A stretch of 64,000 bases of DNA, taken from assembly GCF_024807845.1 (NCBI RefSeq), contig NZ_JANUEQ010000009.1, positions 1 to 64,000 of the forward strand, written 5' to 3'. A program made the translations under genes and the position numbers. Positions 59,489-64,000 of the stretch are shown here, one piece after another; positions within the stretch are counted from its first letter, which is position 1; each line of letters starts with the position of its first letter. Source of the DNA: Klebsiella sp. BIGb0407. GTDB taxonomy: Bacteria > Pseudomonadota > Gammaproteobacteria > Enterobacterales > Enterobacteriaceae. The notes under the pieces are model-generated. The model was not told where the DNA came from, did not search any database, and worked only from the letters and a program-made list of their open reading frames with translations.

Positions 59489-60573
59489 GCCGGGCGCAAC
59501 TGATGGGCACGCTGGATAGCGTGGTGAAGGGGTTTTGCCGCCTGAAAAATCTGCATGATATCGGTAGCAGCGAGTGTTTCACTATCCACTTTGAGGAGTG
59601 GGAGTGGGAAGTCGGTATCGGGCTGTATGGCTTCTGGCATTATGCTGAATTTCAACAAGATGACTTACTGAAACAGGCGGTTCTGACCTGGTATGAGAAG
59701 CAGATAGCCAAAGGGCTACCCGAGATACAGATTAATACTACCTCTCCGATGATTGTTCTGGCACTGCTGGCCGGAGAGTATCAGCGCCCTGACCTGCTAC
59801 AAAGAGTCAGCGTATGGGCAGATACACTGCTACATGATTTACCCAAAACTGAAGAAGGTGGCCTGCAGCATGTGGTTAAAGAGCAGGCTAATACCGGGCA
59901 GCTCTGGGATGACACGCTGTTTATGACCTGCCTGTTTCTGGGCGTAGCCGGGGTAGTACTAAAACGTCGTGATTTAATCGATGAAGCGGAATATCAGTTT
60001 CTGCTTCATACCCGCTATCTCAGCGATCCCGCAAGCGGGCTCTGGTACCACGGCTGGACCTTCGTCGATAAACACCATTTTGCCGGAGTCTTCTGGGGCC
60101 GGGGTAATGCCTGGATTACTGTGGTCATTCCTGAGTTTATTGCTTTGCTCGGGGAAAATATCACCCCTTCGCTGCGCCGTTTTCTGACACAGGTCGTCGC
60201 TCGCCAGGTAAATACCCTGTGCGAGTTACAGGCTGACAATGGCATGTGGCACACCGTACTCGATGACCCGCTCTCCCCTCAGGAATCCTCTGCTACAGCT
60301 GCCATCGCCTACGGCATGCTGCGTGGTGTGCGCATGGGGATTCTGGATAAATCTGTAAGCGCTCATGCACGAAGTGCATTTGATGCTGTTATGACGCGTA
60401 TTGATGGCGAAGGAATGGTTCTGGAAGCATCACGCGGCACCATGCTGGGCTGGGATATTCAGTATTACTGCGATATTGCCATGGCTCCGGTTCCTTATGC
60501 TCAGGCTTTAACCATGTTGCTGCTCCTGGAGATAGAGCAAGGCAACTGGCTGAGCGATATCAAACCTCTGTGA
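59485..60573 (+). CDS. GH105-type unsaturated uronyl hydrolase
   Basis: 362 residues, alpha/alpha-barrel hydrolase of the GH88/GH105 group: WEVGIGLYGFWHYAEF, the catalytic-Asp segment GQLWDDTLFMTCLFLG, GLWYHGWTFVDKHHFAGVFWGRGNAWI (residues 180-206) and WHTVLDDPLSPQESSATAAIAYG. These enzymes hydrate and release 4,5-unsaturated uronic acid from lyase-made oligosaccharides. No signal peptide, so it acts on imported sugars. Start ATG overlaps the upstream stop (ATGA). Confidence 0.88.
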   Translation: MSRAQLMGTLDSVVKGFCRLKNLHDIGSSECFTIHFEEWEWEVGIGLYGFWHYAEFQQDDLLKQAVLTWYEKQIAKGLPEIQINTTSPMIVLALLAGEYQRPDLLQRVSVWADTLLHDLPKTEEGGLQHVVKEQANTGQLWDDTLFMTCLFLGVAGVVLKRRDLIDEAEYQFLLHTRYLSDPASGLWYHGWTFVDKHHFAGVFWGRGNAWITVVIPEFIALLGENITPSLRRFLTQVVARQVNTLCELQADNGMWHTVLDDPLSPQESSATAAIAYGMLRGVRMGILDKSVSAHARSAFDAVMTRIDGEGMVLEASRGTMLGWDIQYYCDIAMAPVPYAQALTMLLLLEIEQGNWLSDIKPL

Positions 60574-60612
60574 CCTCATCTTCTAAGACTGATAGCCTGG
60601 AGATAATAATAA

Positions 60613-62256
60613 ATGAAAAAACGCAATATCATGGGTGCTTTTCAGATTTTTGGTGGTGCAATGGCCGTCCCGATAGCCTTTCTACCCTTCACCGGTTTGC
60701 TGCTGGCCGTCACCAATATCCTCACTATGCCGAGTATTATGGGGGAACTTGCCAGCCCGGACTCGAACTTTTATAAGGTCATGACCCTGCTGAAGTCAGG
60801 TGGCTGGACGATTTTCCGTAATTTCCCGCTGCTATTCTGTATGGCATTGCCGATTGGTCTGGCAAAATCAGCCCAGGCCCGTGCGGCACTGGTCGCCTTG
60901 TTCTCTTATATGGCCTTTAACTATTTCACCAACGGTATGCTGACATTCTGGGGGGCTGATTTTGGCGTCAATTTCGACCAGGAAGTGGGCGGGCAAAGCG
61001 GGCTGGCGCTGGTTGGCGGCATCAAAACGCTGGATACCAGTATCGTCTTTTCACTGCTTGTCGGGGGAATAGTCACCTGGATCCATAACCGCTTTTTTGA
61101 CAAAAAATTGCACGACTATCTCGCCATTTTTCAGGGCATGGCGCTGGTCTTTATCATCGCCTTCTTTACCATGATCCCACTCGCCTACCTGACCTGCCTT
61201 ATCTGGCCTAAAGTCCAGTTAGGTATCAATGCGATGCAGACCTTCTATATTGAAGCTGACGTCCTGGGTATCGGGCTGTTCGCATTTGTGGAGCGTATTC
61301 TGGTGCCGACCGGGCTACATCGTTTTGTTTACTTCCCATTCTTCTTTGGCCCGGCGGTCGTGGACGGCGGTTTATACACTCACTGGATTGAAAACGTCTC
61401 AACTTATGCGGCATCAGCCGTCCCCCTGCGCGAACAGTTTCCGCAGGGAGGGTATTCTCTCTACGGTAATATCAGCGTCTTCTGCTCACTGGGGGCGGGG
61501 TTAGCGATTTATGCCACCGCAAATAAGAGCCAGAAAAAAGTGGTCGCCGCCCTGGTGATCCCGGCGATCATTACCGCGATGAGTGTCGGGATCACGGAAC
61601 CTATTGAGTTCACCTATCTGTTTATTTCACCCCTGCTGTATTTACTGAATGCCTTGATCGGGGCCGTGCTCTGTATGGTGCTGTACCTGGCCGGAGTGGT
61701 AGGTTTTATGGGAGGAGGAATGAACGATATGATCCTGTTTAACTGGATCTTCTATTCCCAGAATCACGCCCATTTGATCTGGATCCATCTGGCTATCGGC
61801 TTCGGTTTTGCCGCAATAAACTTTGCCGTCTTCCGCTATGTCATCCTGCGTTTCAATATTATGACGCCGGGGCGCGGCAGCGAAGATAGCGAAGTCCGTC
61901 TCTATTCAAAACAGGATTACCGCGATAAGCAGGCTGCCGCTCCTGCCATGTCACGCGTAAAGTCATCCGATCAAGAAAAAGCCATCGCTATTCTGCGCTG
62001 TGTAGGCGGCAGTGATAACGTCGATACCATCAGTAACTGTCAGACCCGTTTACGCCTGGTGATTAATGACCCGGCTCTGGTCGCCGACGATGCGACGTTA
62101 AAACAGGCCGGGGCGCTGGGTGTTGTGCGTAAAGGTCATAATCTGCAAATTATTATTGGTCTGTCCGTCAGCGTACTGCGCGAATACTTTGAACAAGAAG
62201 TGATAGCTGAACGTGCGGCAGGTCGGGATAAAGCTGACCCGGCATTTGCAGAATAA
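60613..62256 (+). CDS. PTS EIICB permease, glucose/alpha-glucoside superfamily
   Basis: 547 residues. An N-terminal EIIC of about ten helices (FQIFGGAMAVPIAFLPFTGLLLAV; GLAKSAQARAALVALFSYMAFNYF; GITEPIEFTYLFISPLLY with the substrate-binding TEPIEF) and a C-terminal EIIB with the phosphorylated Cys476 in DTISNCQTRLRLVI. No EIIA domain, so it presumably uses the glucose EIIA (Crr). Closest in form to MalX and alpha-glucoside permeases. It imports and phosphorylates the substrate of this locus, unusual next to a GH105 enzyme. Confidence 0.92.
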   Translation: MKKRNIMGAFQIFGGAMAVPIAFLPFTGLLLAVTNILTMPSIMGELASPDSNFYKVMTLLKSGGWTIFRNFPLLFCMALPIGLAKSAQARAALVALFSYMAFNYFTNGMLTFWGADFGVNFDQEVGGQSGLALVGGIKTLDTSIVFSLLVGGIVTWIHNRFFDKKLHDYLAIFQGMALVFIIAFFTMIPLAYLTCLIWPKVQLGINAMQTFYIEADVLGIGLFAFVERILVPTGLHRFVYFPFFFGPAVVDGGLYTHWIENVSTYAASAVPLREQFPQGGYSLYGNISVFCSLGAGLAIYATANKSQKKVVAALVIPAIITAMSVGITEPIEFTYLFISPLLYLLNALIGAVLCMVLYLAGVVGFMGGGMNDMILFNWIFYSQNHAHLIWIHLAIGFGFAAINFAVFRYVILRFNIMTPGRGSEDSEVRLYSKQDYRDKQAAAPAMSRVKSSDQEKAIAILRCVGGSDNVDTISNCQTRLRLVINDPALVADDATLKQAGALGVVRKGHNLQIIIGLSVSVLREYFEQEVIAERAAGRDKADPAFAE

Positions 62257-62269
62257 GAGGAGCCATCTA

Positions 62270-64000
62270 ATGAAATATCATTTTTTATCCGGTGCGCTTC
62301 TGCTCATCGCAGGGAGCACCGCCGGGCTGGCACAAACAACGGCACCCTATCGGGTGGCGTTTATGCCCGATATTCACTTTCATGATGTTTACGGTGAATT
62401 TAAGGATGGCAGTTTTCATGGGCTTAAGAATAGTCAGAGCGGTAAACAGGCGACTATCCGCACCATGTATGCCCAGCTGACATCAACGCGGTTGTTTAAT
62501 GAAAACTACTTTGCTCTGCGCGCAGCCCTGGATGATGCCGGGAGTAAAGGCATAAAAATTATTGCCCTGCCCGGTGACTTTAGTGATGACGGTCAGTCAG
62601 TTCATCTGCGTGGCCTGGTAAAAGTGCTCCATGAATATGAACAAAAATATGGCATGCGCTTTTTCGCAACGCCAGGTAATCACGATCCTAATCGGCCTTT
62701 TGATATGCCGGGCGGTAAAAGTGATTATCTGGGTGAAGATGGGAAAAATCAGGCTATTTATAGCCGGGGAATGAAAGCCTGCAAAACCTATAGCGGGGAA
62801 AGTGCCGTACTGGATACGGGTGAAGAGCTACCGGTCATTTGCAGTGAGGAGGTGGCTCACCGTGGCTATGAATACATTCTCGATTCTATGGCCGATTTTG
62901 GCCTGAACCCGCGCGAGCAGGATATCTACTGGGAAACGCCTTACAGCAACTACCCATACCCTGAATACAGCTACGACAAAGCACGAGCAGCCAGCCAGTT
63001 TGCCGAGCGCCAGTATGAAATTTGTGCTCAGGGAACCGGCGGAAGCTATCGCCAGGCGGATTATGGTCCCTGCTTTAACGTTGCCGATAGCAGCTACCTG
63101 GTCGAGCCTGTTCCCGGTTTATGGCTGATGGCGGTGGATGCAAACGTCTATTTACCCAAAGCCGATGCGGACCCCCTGCATGCAAGCGCTGCCAGTTTTT
63201 CAGGCTCCGGCGATGCCGGGTATAACAAAATGTTGACGCATAAGCAGCAAACCATCGCCTGGATGGCCTCGGTAGCGAAACGTGCGAAAGAGCAGAATAA
63301 GACCCTGCTGACCTTCAGCCATTTTCCGATGGTGGAGTTTGATAACGGTGCGGCCCCAGAGCTGGAGGCTATCTTCGGTAAAGGGAAATTCCAGCTAAAA
63401 CGTGCCCCGCAGGAAGATACCTCCCACGCGCTGGCGAAAACAGGGATTGGTATCCATATCGGCGGTCATATGCATTTCAATGATACCGGAGTGCGCAAAT
63501 ATGATGATGGCTCTGTGCTATTCAATATTCAGGCCCCCTCAATGGCGGCCTATGTTCCCGCCTATAAAATAGTGAGCACGCAAAGCCCGGTTACCATGAC
63601 TGTCGAGACCGTCGTACTCGACAAAGTGCCGCAGTTTAATGAACTCTTTGAACACTATCAGACCGAGTGGGATCACCTGCAGGCAACACATTCGCCGAAG
63701 CTGTGGAATAAGGATATTTTGCAGGCCAGTAATTACTATGAATTTACCGACTGGCATATCCGTGAACTGGCGCGTCTGCGTTTTATCCCCGACGAATGGC
63801 CTTGTGAAATCCGTCAGCAGCTGTTCAGCCTGAATGGCGCGGATATGCTGATCCTGAGTCAGCTTGATAATCAGACGCCTTATCAGGAAGTCATGAAAAC
63901 ACCGCTCGGGGAAGAGAATAAGATTTGTGCCAAAGGGGAAACGCCTGAACGTATCAATATCGCACAGCATTACCTGCAGAAAGATAACCAGAAATGGCTG
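62270..64000 (+). CDS. Exported calcineurin-like metallophosphoesterase (3' partial)
   Basis: Open for 577 codons to the window end. Signal peptide MKYHFLSGALLLIAGSTAGLA, then metallophosphoesterase motifs in order: MPDIHFHD (DxH), ALPGDFSDDG (GD), TPGNHDP (GNHD), TFSHFP and IHIGGHMHFND (GGHxH). The family includes periplasmic phosphatases and sphingomyelinase-like phosphodiesterases. It starts 13 bp after the PTS gene with AGGAG, so it belongs to the operon and may remove phosphate from the extracellular or periplasmic substrate before uptake. The C-terminal part is beyond the window. Confidence 0.88.
   Translation, partial: MKYHFLSGALLLIAGSTAGLAQTTAPYRVAFMPDIHFHDVYGEFKDGSFHGLKNSQSGKQATIRTMYAQLTSTRLFNENYFALRAALDDAGSKGIKIIALPGDFSDDGQSVHLRGLVKVLHEYEQKYGMRFFATPGNHDPNRPFDMPGGKSDYLGEDGKNQAIYSRGMKACKTYSGESAVLDTGEELPVICSEEVAHRGYEYILDSMADFGLNPREQDIYWETPYSNYPYPEYSYDKARAASQFAERQYEICAQGTGGSYRQADYGPCFNVADSSYLVEPVPGLWLMAVDANVYLPKADADPLHASAASFSGSGDAGYNKMLTHKQQTIAWMASVAKRAKEQNKTLLTFSHFPMVEFDNGAAPELEAIFGKGKFQLKRAPQEDTSHALAKTGIGIHIGGHMHFNDTGVRKYDDGSVLFNIQAPSMAAYVPAYKIVSTQSPVTMTVETVVLDKVPQFNELFEHYQTEWDHLQATHSPKLWNKDILQASNYYEFTDWHIRELARLRFIPDEWPCEIRQQLFSLNGADMLILSQLDNQTPYQEVMKTPLGEENKICAKGETPERINIAQHYLQKDNQKWL

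Overview
The window reads as chromosome from a member of the Enterobacteriaceae close to Escherichia and Salmonella, though I cannot name the genus. The core proteins (RsmI, LpoA, DiaA, PmbA, EpmA/EpmB/EF-P, FrdABCD, GroEL/ES, AspA, DcuA, DsbD) look like close relatives of the E. coli proteins from memory, and most blocks keep E. coli-like order. The blocks are joined differently, however: rnpB is next to rsmI, dolP is next to cybC/pmbA/darP, and darP leads to epmA/frd. Accessory islands sit between them. No insertion sequence, prophage or CRISPR array was seen.

Layout. 1-2.74 kb: 3' part of a surface-type protein with a long Thr-Gly-Gly-Asn repeat and an M60-like domain whose zinc motif is lost. 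3.1-3.5 kb: RNase P RNA. 3.6-10.6 kb: core envelope and housekeeping genes (rsmI, lpoA, yraN, diaA, dolP, cybC, pmbA, darP). 10.7-20.8 kb: exporter, acetyltransferase, epmA, frdABCD, a divergent class C beta-lactamase, an orphan LuxR-type regulator, efp, epmB, yjeI. All three EF-P pathway genes (efp, epmA, epmB) are here. 21-28.6 kb: a hexuronate cluster (UxuR-like repressor, GH31 enzyme, ExuT-like permease, uxuA, uxaC) inserted between yjeI and groEL, with three operator-like palindromes in its divergent promoter region. 28.6-37 kb: groEL, groES, fxsA, aspA, dcuA, dsbD, yjdC, with cutA missing. 37-38.7 kb: a homologue of the Salmonella effector SseJ beside tRNA-Phe. 38.9-44.4 kb: a Fur-box-preceded haem operon (TonB receptor, chuT, W, X, Y) without permease and ATPase genes.

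44.5-52.6 kb holds the most unusual system. A PRD/EIIA-type regulator precedes an operon encoding a stand-alone PRD protein, two small soluble proteins (SFCGS family and DUF4312), two multi-spanning membrane proteins (DUF4311, DUF4310), an amidohydrolase, a DgaE-like PLP ammonia-lyase and a DgaF-like aldolase. It looks like a complete uptake and catabolic route for an acylated amino-sugar acid using an uncharacterised transporter controlled by PTS-type signals. A perfect 11-bp inverted repeat lies in its upstream region.

52.7-55.1 kb: a HigBA-type toxin-antitoxin pair, yjjA, and a decayed SspH2/SlrP-type effector gene. 55.2-64 kb: a carbohydrate locus with two unrecognised large proteins, a GH105-type unsaturated-uronyl hydrolase, a glucose-superfamily PTS EIICB and an exported calcineurin-like phosphoesterase that runs off the end. 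Two CRP-type sites 41 bp apart lie inside this locus.
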